Positions 26,836-35,371 of a stretch of 64,000 bases of DNA are shown one piece after another (the stretch's first letter is position 1; each line of letters opens with the position of its first letter). The DNA is from Lonepinella sp042468235. Its GTDB lineage: Bacteria; Pseudomonadota; Gammaproteobacteria; Enterobacterales; Pasteurellaceae. Where the stretch lies: the NCBI RefSeq assembly GCF_042468235.1, contig NZ_CP170386.1, positions 1,426,001-1,490,000 of the forward strand, in the 5' to 3' direction. A program made the translations under genes and the position numbers. The notes under the pieces are model-generated. The model did not search any database. It had not been told where the DNA came from and worked only from the letters and a program-made list of their open reading frames with translations.

Positions 26836-29319
26836 TTATAAGTCGTAAAAATTCATCAAACTGGCTTCATCAATTGAAAGCCCGTATTCATCGGTATAAT
26901 GTCGATCTTTTACATAATAAATCCCCGAACCTACCTGTATTTCTTGGATTGCCTGCTCTTTTTCCAGTTTTTGCCACACTTTCGGAAATACATTCACACT
27001 GTATCGCTGTGCTTTCGCCAAAGTGCGGTACATTTCTTGCGGATTCCATTCACCACACAGCTTGGCAATCAATTCTTTGCCTTCTCTGTATGGCACAATC
27101 ACAGCATGGGTTGGTGCATCAATGGCGGCAAAAGCCTGCCCTGCACTTTTAAAAGACTGCATGAGTAAAGGTACTTTCAGTCTGCGCTGATTATTTTTTG
27201 AGCCGTAGACATTCTGACAATTATCCGAAAGCCAATCTAGTAAGCTGCCTGAATTACTGCCTTTTACCGCATAACTCATCTCGCCGCTACGCTGATAAAA
27301 ATAGTATTGGAAATATTGTGCAATAGCCTCAGGCTGCAACATATCCTGCCCCGCCAAGTCACGCAATACGCGTTCGGCATTGTTTTTCCCTGCATCAATA
27401 TCAGGCAAGACTTTCGCAAAATCAGGCTCTTGCAAATTCAATACATACACCTGCCCCTTACCCATTTTCTCGCCGTGGCGGTTGCAACGCCCTGCCGCTT
27501 GAGCAATGTTGTCTATTCCTGCCAATGCCCGTATGACACATTCCATTGAAATATCCACACCCGCTTCAATCAACTGGGTGCTGATGCAGATGACGGGTTC
27601 TTTATTGTTCAGACGGCGTTTAATTTCATCAAAAATGGCTTTTCGGTGTGCCGAACATTGATGGGTACTGAGATGAAACAAGACCTCAGACGGTACATTT
27701 TGCGTTTTACAATATTGATAAAGCTCCTGCGCCCATTTTTTGGTATTGACGATAAATAAGCAGCTTGAAGCCGTCTGAAACTGTTCCAATAAAAATGCAC
27801 CTGCTTCTTCTACCGTCCAACCGCCTGCTTTGGGGCGATAGTGGACATTCACGCGAGATAACTTTTTAAAAAGCTCTTCTCTTTCTTTGTCATGACCCAT
27901 AATTTCGGCATTGTCTGCTAATTTCAACAAGCCCCTTGAACGTACTTTTTCACGTTCTGCTTTGGGAAAATTATCCAGCCCTGAATCATCTAATAGGGGC
28001 TGGGTTGCGGTACACAATATTGCACTGGATTTTCCGAATTGCGTCAGCCAGTTCAACACATTGCAAAACAAATGTACGCACTTTATCGGCAAAGTTTGGA
28101 TTTCATCAAAAATCAATACACTACGGGTCATCGGGTGAATATGCCGCGCCCCGCGTGTACCACCGCCGAACCAAGCATCTAAAAACTGCACCATGGTGGT
28201 AAACACAATCGGCTTGTCCCAATTTTCCACCAACAGTTTGTTTTTCCAGCTCTGTTTTTCGGGATCAAGATTGGAATGATGTTCCAATACCCAGTCATCG
28301 CCGAGAATCTCACGTACGGCAGCCGCGTTTTGATCAATAATAGAAGTATAGGGAATAATATAGATAATGCGGTCAAGATTATGCTGTTGTGCATGATGCA
28401 CAGCATAACGCAAACTTGCCAAAGTTTTACCACCACCAGTCGGTACGGTCAGCGTATAAATACCTTGCGGATCGGCAGATCGTTTGAGACAAGTATCAGA
28501 AATATTACGGCGGATTTTATCAATCGGGTAACGAATTTCAAAATTAGCCAAATGGGTCTCCAGCTTGTCAATCGCTTCCTGCCAATTTGTTTTTTGGGTT
28601 AACCGACGCCAATCTTTTTGTTCTTCGCGTTCAAAATCTGCACTGTTGATACGGTCGGCATCAATCAGACAACTGAATAAAAAGCGGGTAAGGCAGCCGA
28701 GATAAAACTCTTTGATTTTATGATTGCTGTCGGGCTGTTTCAGTATAGCGGCAAGCGGTTTTAACAGTGACTTAACCAATGCTTCATTCGCCAAATCTTC
28801 CGCCTGCTTTTTTACCGTTTCATCGGCATTTTGCGTACATTCCGCCAAATGCGTGAGTGTATCCTCTTTCTGAAAACGTTTCAGCCAAACCGCTTCACCC
28901 TCAGGACTTAAACAATCAATCAAGCCTGCGCCGTGGTGCGATGCAATACACAAGCCCAGCATTTGCCCGACTAATTCGCCAATGCCGTGCTGCACGCCGA
29001 ACTTTTTCAGATGACGATAGACCCATTGTGCTCCTGCGGTGGAATGGTCAATTTTATGCCCGTCCGGCAAGGTATCTTCCACATCCACATCAGGATTAAC
29101 ACCGGTCGCCGCTTTAATGTACTTCTGAAACGCTTGTGAATACTTACCGAAATCGTGCATCAAACCGAGCAGCTCTCCCGCCAAATCCAAATCCAGTTTG
29201 GCAGCCAGCATTTTAGCAATAGCGGAAGCCTCGAAAAGATGCGTTGCTACGGATTGAGTCGCTTTATCCGCTTTACGCGTATGTGCCACATATTCAACGT
29301 GTCTGTTATCTTCGTTCAT
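26836..29319 (-). CDS. cas3: Cas3 helicase-nuclease of the type I-C system
   Basis: Cas3 is recruited by target-bound Cascade and unwinds and shreds the DNA. The 827-residue protein has an N-terminal HD nuclease domain (His27; H55-D56 in LMHDFGK; SHHG near 128-131) and an SF2 helicase: Walker A PTGGGKT at 293-299, DEIQ at 405-408, TATQP, STQLIEAGVDI and the motif VI-like QAAGRCNRHG. All nuclease and helicase motifs are present. The start codon overlaps the stop of the broken upstream gene (ATGA). Two Neisseria uptake cores (27608-27617, 27770-27779) and one Pasteurellaceae signal (27021-27029) lie in it. Confidence 0.96.
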   Translation of the reverse strand: MNEDNRHVEYVAHTRKADKATQSVATHLFEASAIAKMLAAKLDLDLAGELLGLMHDFGKYSQAFQKYIKAATGVNPDVDVEDTLPDGHKIDHSTAGAQWVYRHLKKFGVQHGIGELVGQMLGLCIASHHGAGLIDCLSPEGEAVWLKRFQKEDTLTHLAECTQNADETVKKQAEDLANEALVKSLLKPLAAILKQPDSNHKIKEFYLGCLTRFLFSCLIDADRINSADFEREEQKDWRRLTQKTNWQEAIDKLETHLANFEIRYPIDKIRRNISDTCLKRSADPQGIYTLTVPTGGGKTLASLRYAVHHAQQHNLDRIIYIIPYTSIIDQNAAAVREILGDDWVLEHHSNLDPEKQSWKNKLLVENWDKPIVFTTMVQFLDAWFGGGTRGARHIHPMTRSVLIFDEIQTLPIKCVHLFCNVLNWLTQFGKSSAILCTATQPLLDDSGLDNFPKAEREKVRSRGLLKLADNAEIMGHDKEREELFKKLSRVNVHYRPKAGGWTVEEAGAFLLEQFQTASSCLFIVNTKKWAQELYQYCKTQNVPSEVLFHLSTHQCSAHRKAIFDEIKRRLNNKEPVICISTQLIEAGVDISMECVIRALAGIDNIAQAAGRCNRHGEKMGKGQVYVLNLQEPDFAKVLPDIDAGKNNAERVLRDLAGQDMLQPEAIAQYFQYYFYQRSGEMSYAVKGSNSGSLLDWLSDNCQNVYGSKNNQRRLKVPLLMQSFKSAGQAFAAIDAPTHAVIVPYREGKELIAKLCGEWNPQEMYRTLAKAQRYSVNVFPKVWQKLEKEQAIQEIQVGSGIYYVKDRHYTDEYGLSIDEASLMNFYDL

Positions 29320-29725
29320 GGATATTCTCTAATTATAAGAATACTGGCTATTATATTCTGTAAACTCGCAAGTTCTTTAACTTGATCTGAAAAACCTAGA
29401 ACCTTTGCTATTGCCTGTTTGATAATATTTGATGAAGCTAATTCGCACCATGGATTTCTAGGATTTTCGGACTCAAAACCGCAAAAGTAACTCATCTAAT
29501 CTAGTTAATGCTAAATTAAGTAGTTTAGTTTCCATATCTTTATCAAATCTAGCTGCTTCTCTGCAAAAACCTTCATAAGCACAAGATACAGATGCTTTAA
29601 ATGCATAATCCTCAAATAATTTAAAATCTCTGATCTACCTGTTTTGTTGCTAGCCAAAAAAACCATATCGGAGTGCCTATAGCTAATATAGTTATAATAA
29701 AACTATTCTCCACAAAAATAAACAT
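29316..29725 (-). pseudogene. Broken small membrane-anchored gene upstream of and coupled to cas3
   Basis: Three consecutive frames on the minus strand join into one plausible 135-residue protein if one T is removed from each of two TTTT runs (29626-29623 and 29478-29475). It would start MFIFVENSFIITILAIG with one membrane segment, continue FKLFEDYAFKASVSCAYEG and REAARFDKDMETKLLN, and end SLQNIIASILIIREYP. The stop TGA overlaps the cas3 ATG, so it was once the first gene of the cas operon. I do not recognise the family. No clear ribosome site precedes the ATG. Both breaks are in short homopolymers, so sequencing error cannot be excluded. Confidence 0.6.
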
Positions 29726-29892
29726 CTATGAAGTTTAAATTAAAATACTACTCTCTCCACCTGTAAGAACGCCGTACCCTTCCAACTCAACTCCACTGTT
29801 TTGTCATGCAAATCCCCCCAACGAAAATCTCCCCATTTTCTCCTTAATTATGGTAGTATTTTCCCTTTACATTTTTTAGGAGAACTATTTTT

Positions 29893-31059
29893 ATGCTCAA
29901 TTTTTTCCAGCGATTCTTTAAAATGGAATCTGCTAGTGGGATTTTATTATTGATCTTTGCTTTTGTTGCCATGTTATGTGCCAATAGCAGTTTACAATCT
30001 ACCTATTTCAATTTTTTAGATATTCCTGTCGCAATACAATTTGGTTCGTTTGCGATTAATAAAACCTTTATTCATTGGATCAATGATGGTTTTATGGCGG
30101 TGTTTTTTGTCGTGGTGGGAATGGAAGTAAAACGTGAAATACTAGAAGGATCATTGTCAAGTTATCAACAAGCTATTTTCCCTGCATTTGCGGCGATTGG
30201 TGGCATGATCGTTCCTGCGATTATTTATTGGTTTATCACTCAACAACATGCTGAATTATCAAATGGCTGGGCAATTCCTATGGCAACCGATATTGCATTT
30301 GCTCTTGGTATTGTGGCATTGTTAGGTAAACAAGTGCCTTTACCCTTGAAAGTGTTTTTACTCGCCCTTGCTATTATTGATGATTTAGGGGCTATTGTTG
30401 TGATTGCGTTATTCTTTTCTTCTGACTTAAGTACGCAAGCATTAACCATTTCCGCTATTGCTATTTTGGGCTTAGTTATTCTCAATCGTCTGAAAGTCGG
30501 TCATCTTTGTGCTTATATATTAGTCGGATTGGTGTTATGGGCAGCAGTGTTAAAATCAGGTGTCCATGCGACTTTAGCTGGGGTAATTCTCGGATTTTGT
30601 ATTCCGCTTAAAGATAAAAAAGGTGAAAGCCCATTACATACTTTTGAACATATTTTAGCTCCTTGGTGTTCATTTTTTGTCTTGCCATTATTTGCTTTCG
30701 CTAATGCTGGTGTGTTTCTTGGTGATGTGGATAACGATATGATTTTCTCTGCCCTACCATTAGGAATTACTCTTGGATTACTGATCGGAAAACCGCTTGG
30801 AGTCTTTAGTTTCAGCTATCTCTCGGTTAAATTAGGGATAGCAAAACTACCAGAAGGCATAAATTTTAAACAGATATTTGCCATTGCAATACTGTGTGGC
30901 ATAGGCTTTACTATGTCGATGTTTTTAGCCAGTTTAGCCTTTGTGGGAGAAGCTGATAGTGCAATCAACACATTGTCCCGATTGGGTATTTTATTGGGTT
31001 CCTGTGGCTCTGCAATTTTAGGTTATGGCTTACTGAAAATTACCACCAAAAACGCATAA
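29893..31059 (+). CDS. nhaA: Na+/H+ antiporter NhaA
   Basis: NhaA expels sodium in exchange for protons and keeps pH and salt balance. The 388 residues form about 12 membrane segments. The ion-binding aspartates are Asp163-Asp164 (LAIIDDLGAI), with Asp133 in ATDIAFA, the same numbering as in E. coli. A good AGGAGAA ribosome site lies before the ATG. It diverges from the CRISPR locus and is convergent with ybjX, sharing a hairpin terminator built from two inverted uptake signals. Confidence 0.95.
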   Translation: MLNFFQRFFKMESASGILLLIFAFVAMLCANSSLQSTYFNFLDIPVAIQFGSFAINKTFIHWINDGFMAVFFVVVGMEVKREILEGSLSSYQQAIFPAFAAIGGMIVPAIIYWFITQQHAELSNGWAIPMATDIAFALGIVALLGKQVPLPLKVFLLALAIIDDLGAIVVIALFFSSDLSTQALTISAIAILGLVILNRLKVGHLCAYILVGLVLWAAVLKSGVHATLAGVILGFCIPLKDKKGESPLHTFEHILAPWCSFFVLPLFAFANAGVFLGDVDNDMIFSALPLGITLGLLIGKPLGVFSFSYLSVKLGIAKLPEGINFKQIFAIAILCGIGFTMSMFLASLAFVGEADSAINTLSRLGILLGSCGSAILGYGLLKITTKNA

Positions 31060-31060
31060 A

Positions 31061-31106
31061 AAATTCACCGCACTTTTGTCGTATGAGCAGAAGTGCGGTG
31101 ATTTTT
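31061..31106. terminator. Bidirectional terminator made of an inverted pair of uptake signals
   Basis: A Pasteurellaceae uptake signal and its inverted copy form the stem (CACCGCACTT at 31066-31075 with AAGTGCGGTG at 31091-31100), flanked by A and T runs. It lies between convergent nhaA and ybjX. Such paired signals are known to serve as terminators in this family. Confidence 0.85.
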
Positions 31107-31126
31107 AAACCCATTTTAAGCGTAAA

Positions 31127-31999
31127 TTATTTCATTAAAAAATCTTTCATTTGCTGTTCTAATGCGTCAAACATTTCATAACGTTTACGATACATAGAAC
31201 GTTTTTTACTGACAATGTCTTCTAATGGTTTTCGTTCAATTTGATTTGGTAATTGCCAATATTTATCATGATATTGTGCATCATTTTCCTGCCAAAATTC
31301 ATCATAATTAAAGAGCAAATCTTTAGAATCATTCCAACGATATTTTGCTTCATATTTATGTGGAATACCGATTAATTCACAACCTAACTGACTAGCGAAT
31401 ATTTTAAAAACATTCACCAGCATAAACATTGGACGAACACCATGTAAGGCTTTTGTCGCATTACGCACCGCTAATTGGGCTTGCTCATGGTTTGGTCCTT
31501 GAATTGAGGCGATTAACAATTTATTAGGTGATAAAAAAGTAAATGACGCATCATAAATACGATTTTTCTGTTGATCAACAATATTGAGGGAAAAAAATCC
31601 TTCTAAAGGATCGACCCGATTGAGGTTTAAATATAAATCTAATTCATCGGTTAATTTTGCCAATAGCACTTTCTCTTTTTCTAGCAATAAATGTAATTTA
31701 TCCATGGGCAAAAACTGCTCGGCTAAAGAGAAATTTTGCATGATTGCTTTTAAACGCTCTGTACCATTAAACCGTTTATCACAAAATTTATTTAATAAGG
31801 TATTGATCCGATAAATATCATTTTGGAAAATTGGCTGCCATATTGGATTAGCGACTAAATAATCTGATAAACATTGGATCTGTTTTTTATATACTACTAA
31901 CCGCATTTGATAGCGGAGATATTCTCTCGACAGTTTTAACAGGCGTTTCTCAATAGGGAACATCTTTTTAAAGGTAATTAATGAAGCTAAATTAAACAT
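31127..31999 (-). CDS. ybjX: VirK/YbjX family protein (DUF535)
   Basis: This is a 290-residue protein of the VirK/YbjX family. Recognisable segments are DPLEGFFSLNI, the central IASIQGPN, the ATKALHGVRPMFMLVNVFK stretch and the tail around RKPLEDIVSKKRSMYRKRYEMFD. Family members have been linked to virulence and resistance to antimicrobial peptides in enterobacteria, but the biochemical activity is unknown. No signal peptide was seen. It ends at the shared hairpin with nhaA. Confidence 0.82.
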   Translation of the reverse strand: MFNLASLITFKKMFPIEKRLLKLSREYLRYQMRLVVYKKQIQCLSDYLVANPIWQPIFQNDIYRINTLLNKFCDKRFNGTERLKAIMQNFSLAEQFLPMDKLHLLLEKEKVLLAKLTDELDLYLNLNRVDPLEGFFSLNIVDQQKNRIYDASFTFLSPNKLLIASIQGPNHEQAQLAVRNATKALHGVRPMFMLVNVFKIFASQLGCELIGIPHKYEAKYRWNDSKDLLFNYDEFWQENDAQYHDKYWQLPNQIERKPLEDIVSKKRSMYRKRYEMFDALEQQMKDFLMK

Positions 32000-32107
32000 A
32001 ATAAAAAGGATAAAATAATAAATTGGTGAGATTATAGAGATAATCTATTGATATAACAACCTAAAAACAAGATTAAAAATCGCCGCACTTTGAACAACAC
32101 GGAAAAG

Positions 32108-32159
32108 AAAAAATCTGCCTAAACTTCGCCATCCATAGCAAAGCAAGGCAGATTTTTTT
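32108..32159 (-). terminator. Terminator of the autotransporter gene
   Basis: The arms AAAAAATCTGCCT (32108-32120) and AGGCAGATTTTTT (from 32146) pair across a 25-base loop. The minus strand has a long T run after the second arm. It lies just past the autotransporter stop. Confidence 0.75.
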
Positions 32160-32166
32160 ATTTAGC

Positions 32167-35016
32167 TTACCATTGATAACGGTAAGTGGCTTGAACGGCT
32201 AATGGCTTTCTCACATGTTTACCATAGGCATTGCTGGCTTGAAGATTCATGCTATGATTTCCTTTTGATAAGGCTAAACCAACGGTTGATTCTACTCTAC
32301 CACCTAGGCGAGCAATATCAAAACGTTGTTTCCCACCAAAGAAAGTGACTTGACTATGACTGAATTTATCATACACACCATTCACTTCAACAAATGGTGT
32401 TAAGCTAAAGTTACTCGTTTCAATCATTTTTGCCATACGCACGCCTGCTTGGCTATGCAATACTTTTAAGCTATCCTCATTTTGATTACTTGAAATAGAT
32501 GACCAACCTAATTGTACTTGTGGAATAATGCTCCATTGATCAGCAAAATGATATTCACGTCCTATTTCTGTGGATAATGAGTAAGCATCGTAATGATGCG
32601 TCACCTCTTTTTTGCTGGTTCCGCCTGTATTAAACTCAGAAGTTAAACGAGAATATTTTGCGATACCATCAATATAGAAGCCATTTTCATGTAAATAGCT
32701 TGCATAAACTGCTAATGCATTTGAGTACAGCTTCGCATCACTATAATCACCGTTAAATCTCATCTTACCATTGGTTGCACTAAAGAAGCCTCCCACACGA
32801 AGATGATCGCTCACGGCGGTATCTGCCCCTATTTGTAAACTAAAGCTATTATATTTGCTGCCAGATGTTTTGGTTTGAGCAGAAGTCGCTTGTTTATCAA
32901 ATTTATGGCTTTGACCCACGGCACGCACCCAAACTTGATTATTTACGCCTTTTCTCGTTTCACCTAAACGTTCATGAATACCTGCTATCTCCGTATTGAG
33001 TACAGTAACTTGTGCTGCACGTAACGATAATAAGGCGTTTGCTGTATCAGTCATCTCTAGCTCTGAATTTCCTTTTGGCTGTTCAGGTATTGGAGAATCG
33101 GTTTTTGGTGCCTCAGTTTTTGGTGCCTCAGTTTTTGGTGCCTCAGTTTTTGGTGCCTCAGTTTTTGGTGCCTCAGTTTTTGGTGCCTCAGTTTTTGGTA
33201 CCTCAGTTTTTGGTACCTCAGTTTTTGGTGCCTCAGTTTTTGGTACCTCAGTTTTTGGTGCCTCAGTTTTTGGTGCCTCAGTTTTTGGTACCTCAGTTTT
33301 TGGTACCTCAGTTTTTGGTACCTCAACTTTTGGTGCCTCAGTTTTTGGTACCTCAGTTTTTGGTACCTCAGCTTTTGGTACCTCAGTTTTTGGTGCCTCA
33401 GTTTTTGGTACCTCAGTTTTTGGTGCCTCAGTTTTTGGTACCTCAGTTTTTGGTGCCTCAGTTTTTGGTACCTCAGTTTTTGGTGCCTCAGTTTTTGGTG
33501 CCTCAGTTTTTGGTACCTCAGTTTTTGGTACCTCAGTTTTTGGTACCTCAGTTTTTGGTGCCTCAGTTTCTGGTGGCTCAGTTCTTGGCTCTTCTTTCTT
33601 TTTATTAAAATCAGGATCGGCTTCTGGGTTACCTGCTGTATCTTTCTTATTCGTCAATACCCAATCTGATGATCCATTACCATTTTCTGAAACTAAACGG
33701 TAACGATAACCGCCAGCATTCACATATTGAGTATCATTAGCTAATTTTACTTCAAAGTTATCTGGTACTGTATTTGCCACTTTTAATAGTGTAACTTTAT
33801 GCTCACCTGGATTACTAAATGCTTCTTCACCACTTTTATCCGTAACATTCAATGTAGCACTAGCTGTTGTACCAAAATCACCCAGTATTTCTACTTTATC
33901 ACTTTGGCTTTTTAAAAGACTAGAATTTAGATGGAATCTATGATCTCCTTCATATCTATTTGTTATCGCTAAAGTTTTAAATGTATCGTCTTTATGCTCA
34001 AAATAAATATCGGAATCACTTCCTACAGAAGATAGGCTAGTAATATTTGAATCAGAGGTGATATTCCATTTAGCACCTTGTTTTAAAGTAATATACACAT
34101 GACTTTTCGGATCTTTGATCCCACCTGATAGAGTAGAATTTGTTCCAACTTCAATATCAGTTGTGATATTTTTTCCTACATACTTTTCACCACTAATACG
34201 AATTAACTGATTATTAATGTCCAAAGCCGAGTTATTTAGGAATATCCCTAGGTTTCCTTGATTACTCTCCCAATAAATTCCTTGATCTGCCTTAATATTA
34301 CTATCATTAAAAGTAATGTTATGAGTATAAATTTCATTCTGCTTATTATCATTACCCGTTACCGTAAGAAAAAGCCCATCTTTTCCACTATTAGTAGCTG
34401 TCACATTACTCGCTGTTAGCTTAGAAGAATCTTTAACAGTAAATAAAGTGGAATGACTTCCCGTTGCATTCACCAACGTATTATTCATTGTGACATTTTG
34501 AGTAGAATTTAATGCAATAATGGTGTTTTTTTCTCCATTGCTAGTAATGGTAGAATTATTAATCGTCGCATTTGTCTGCTGAATAAGCAATGATCCCACC
34601 AAGTTATTGGGGTTGGTTGGATGTGTTGTTGCAACATTAATAGTGCTATTGTCTAGTACAATATCAGAATTTAGAAAAATCACACTAGAAAACGTTGTTG
34701 GCTTAATTAGATTTATATTTATCTTATCAAGAGTAATATTAGAACTATCTGAAATATGCACTGCTGTGACTTGTTGTGCAGAACTTTCAATATCAACATT
34801 CTTCATTTGAGAATTTGTCATATTACTCCATTGAAGCAATTGAGTACCATCGCGATCTTTCTTAATCACTTTATTTTCTAAAACATAATTTGTCTTATCA
34901 GAAGCGATTTCGCCCACCATGGTTTGTTTTTCCATCGCATAAGCATGGCTTAATACAGTAAAACTTCCCATTAAAGCCAGTGTCAATGCTGAATATTTAA
35001 AATGAATCCGTTTCAT
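32167..35016 (-). CDS. Autotransporter with right-handed helix passenger and Pro-Lys-Thr-Glu repeat stalk
   Basis: This is a 949-residue type Va autotransporter. A signal peptide covers about residues 1-27 (ends SHAYA). The passenger, to about 470, is rich in short N/T/S repeats of the pertactin/AIDA beta-helix kind. Residues 486-640 are 31 tandem pentapeptides, mostly APKTE or VPKTE, likely a stiff linker or cell-wall-proximal spacer. Residues about 690-949 form the translocator barrel, ending in Tyr-Arg-Tyr-Gln-Trp. No protease motif was seen. It probably acts as an adhesin, which is inference. An FNR box and -10 (TATGAT, 35142-35137) lie upstream. Confidence 0.85.
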   Translation of the reverse strand: MKRIHFKYSALTLALMGSFTVLSHAYAMEKQTMVGEIASDKTNYVLENKVIKKDRDGTQLLQWSNMTNSQMKNVDIESSAQQVTAVHISDSSNITLDKININLIKPTTFSSVIFLNSDIVLDNSTINVATTHPTNPNNLVGSLLIQQTNATINNSTITSNGEKNTIIALNSTQNVTMNNTLVNATGSHSTLFTVKDSSKLTASNVTATNSGKDGLFLTVTGNDNKQNEIYTHNITFNDSNIKADQGIYWESNQGNLGIFLNNSALDINNQLIRISGEKYVGKNITTDIEVGTNSTLSGGIKDPKSHVYITLKQGAKWNITSDSNITSLSSVGSDSDIYFEHKDDTFKTLAITNRYEGDHRFHLNSSLLKSQSDKVEILGDFGTTASATLNVTDKSGEEAFSNPGEHKVTLLKVANTVPDNFEVKLANDTQYVNAGGYRYRLVSENGNGSSDWVLTNKKDTAGNPEADPDFNKKKEEPRTEPPETEAPKTEVPKTEVPKTEVPKTEAPKTEAPKTEVPKTEAPKTEVPKTEAPKTEVPKTEAPKTEVPKAEVPKTEVPKTEAPKVEVPKTEVPKTEVPKTEAPKTEAPKTEVPKTEAPKTEVPKTEVPKTEAPKTEAPKTEAPKTEAPKTEAPKTEAPKTDSPIPEQPKGNSELEMTDTANALLSLRAAQVTVLNTEIAGIHERLGETRKGVNNQVWVRAVGQSHKFDKQATSAQTKTSGSKYNSFSLQIGADTAVSDHLRVGGFFSATNGKMRFNGDYSDAKLYSNALAVYASYLHENGFYIDGIAKYSRLTSEFNTGGTSKKEVTHHYDAYSLSTEIGREYHFADQWSIIPQVQLGWSSISSNQNEDSLKVLHSQAGVRMAKMIETSNFSLTPFVEVNGVYDKFSHSQVTFFGGKQRFDIARLGGRVESTVGLALSKGNHSMNLQASNAYGKHVRKPLAVQATYRYQW
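33097..33561. repeat. 31 tandem copies of a 15-base unit inside the autotransporter gene
   Basis: The unit on the plus strand is GGTGCCTCAGTTTTT or GGTACCTCAGTTTTT. It repeats exactly 31 times over 465 bases with only a few point changes. Because 15 is a multiple of three, gain or loss of units changes linker length without a frameshift. Confidence 0.95.
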
Positions 35017-35166
35017 TTCATCACCTTTTGTATATAAAAATTATAAAAATAAACTACCCTATAATAAACTGCGAAAAGAATGATATTTCAATGAAAAAAC
35101 TATTTCAACTAAAATCTTAGATATTTTAGGCTAAAAATCATAAGTAAATCGATATTAATGAAATTG

Positions 35167-35180
35167 TTGATTTTTATCAA
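35167..35180 (-). promoter_or_regulatory. Perfect FNR box upstream of the autotransporter
   Basis: TTGATTTTTATCAA matches the FNR consensus TTGAT-N4-ATCAA in full. Its centre is about 43 bases upstream of the start site expected from the TATGAT -10 at 35142-35137, close to the class II activating position of -41.5. This suggests induction without oxygen. Confidence 0.65.
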
Positions 35181-35260
35181 AATCACCTTAATTTAATAGT
35201 AATTATGATTTGACAAAATATATCCAATTAATTTATCAAGAAAAAAACAGGTCAAAAAAT

Positions 35261-35298
35261 ACGGAAACGTTTGCTAAAAGTAACGAAAACGATTACTT
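35261..35298. promoter_or_regulatory. Two PurR-like operators in tandem
   Basis: ACGGAAACGTTTGCTA (35261-35276) and ACGAAAACGATTACTT (35283-35298) resemble the PurR box, with two to three departures each. They are 22 bases apart, just past the purL terminator and about 250 bases before the autotransporter start. The rest of this 355-base gap holds the FNR box and the purL terminator. Another LacI-family regulator is equally possible. Confidence 0.4.
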
Positions 35299-35314
35299 TA
35301 AATGGGATAAAAAA

Positions 35315-35341
35315 AATGGATAACACGCTATGTTATCCATT
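35315..35341 (-). terminator. Terminator of purL
   Basis: A perfect 11-bp stem, AATGGATAACA with TGTTATCCATT, is followed on the minus strand by eight T. Confidence 0.88.
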
Positions 35342-35371
35342 TTCCTTTAAAGAATTGTGGTTATTGTTCTA

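Noticed and set aside
29465..29664. An alternative open frame across the region upstream of cas3 (starting MVFLASNKTGRSEI)
   Set aside because: The two-shift reconstruction gives a better protein with a membrane segment, natural composition and an end that overlaps the cas3 start; the alternative ends without context.
32996..33703. Open frames of up to 235 residues on the strand opposite the autotransporter
   Set aside because: They translate the 15-base tandem repeat in other frames; low complexity, no start signal, and the autotransporter frame has signal peptide and barrel.
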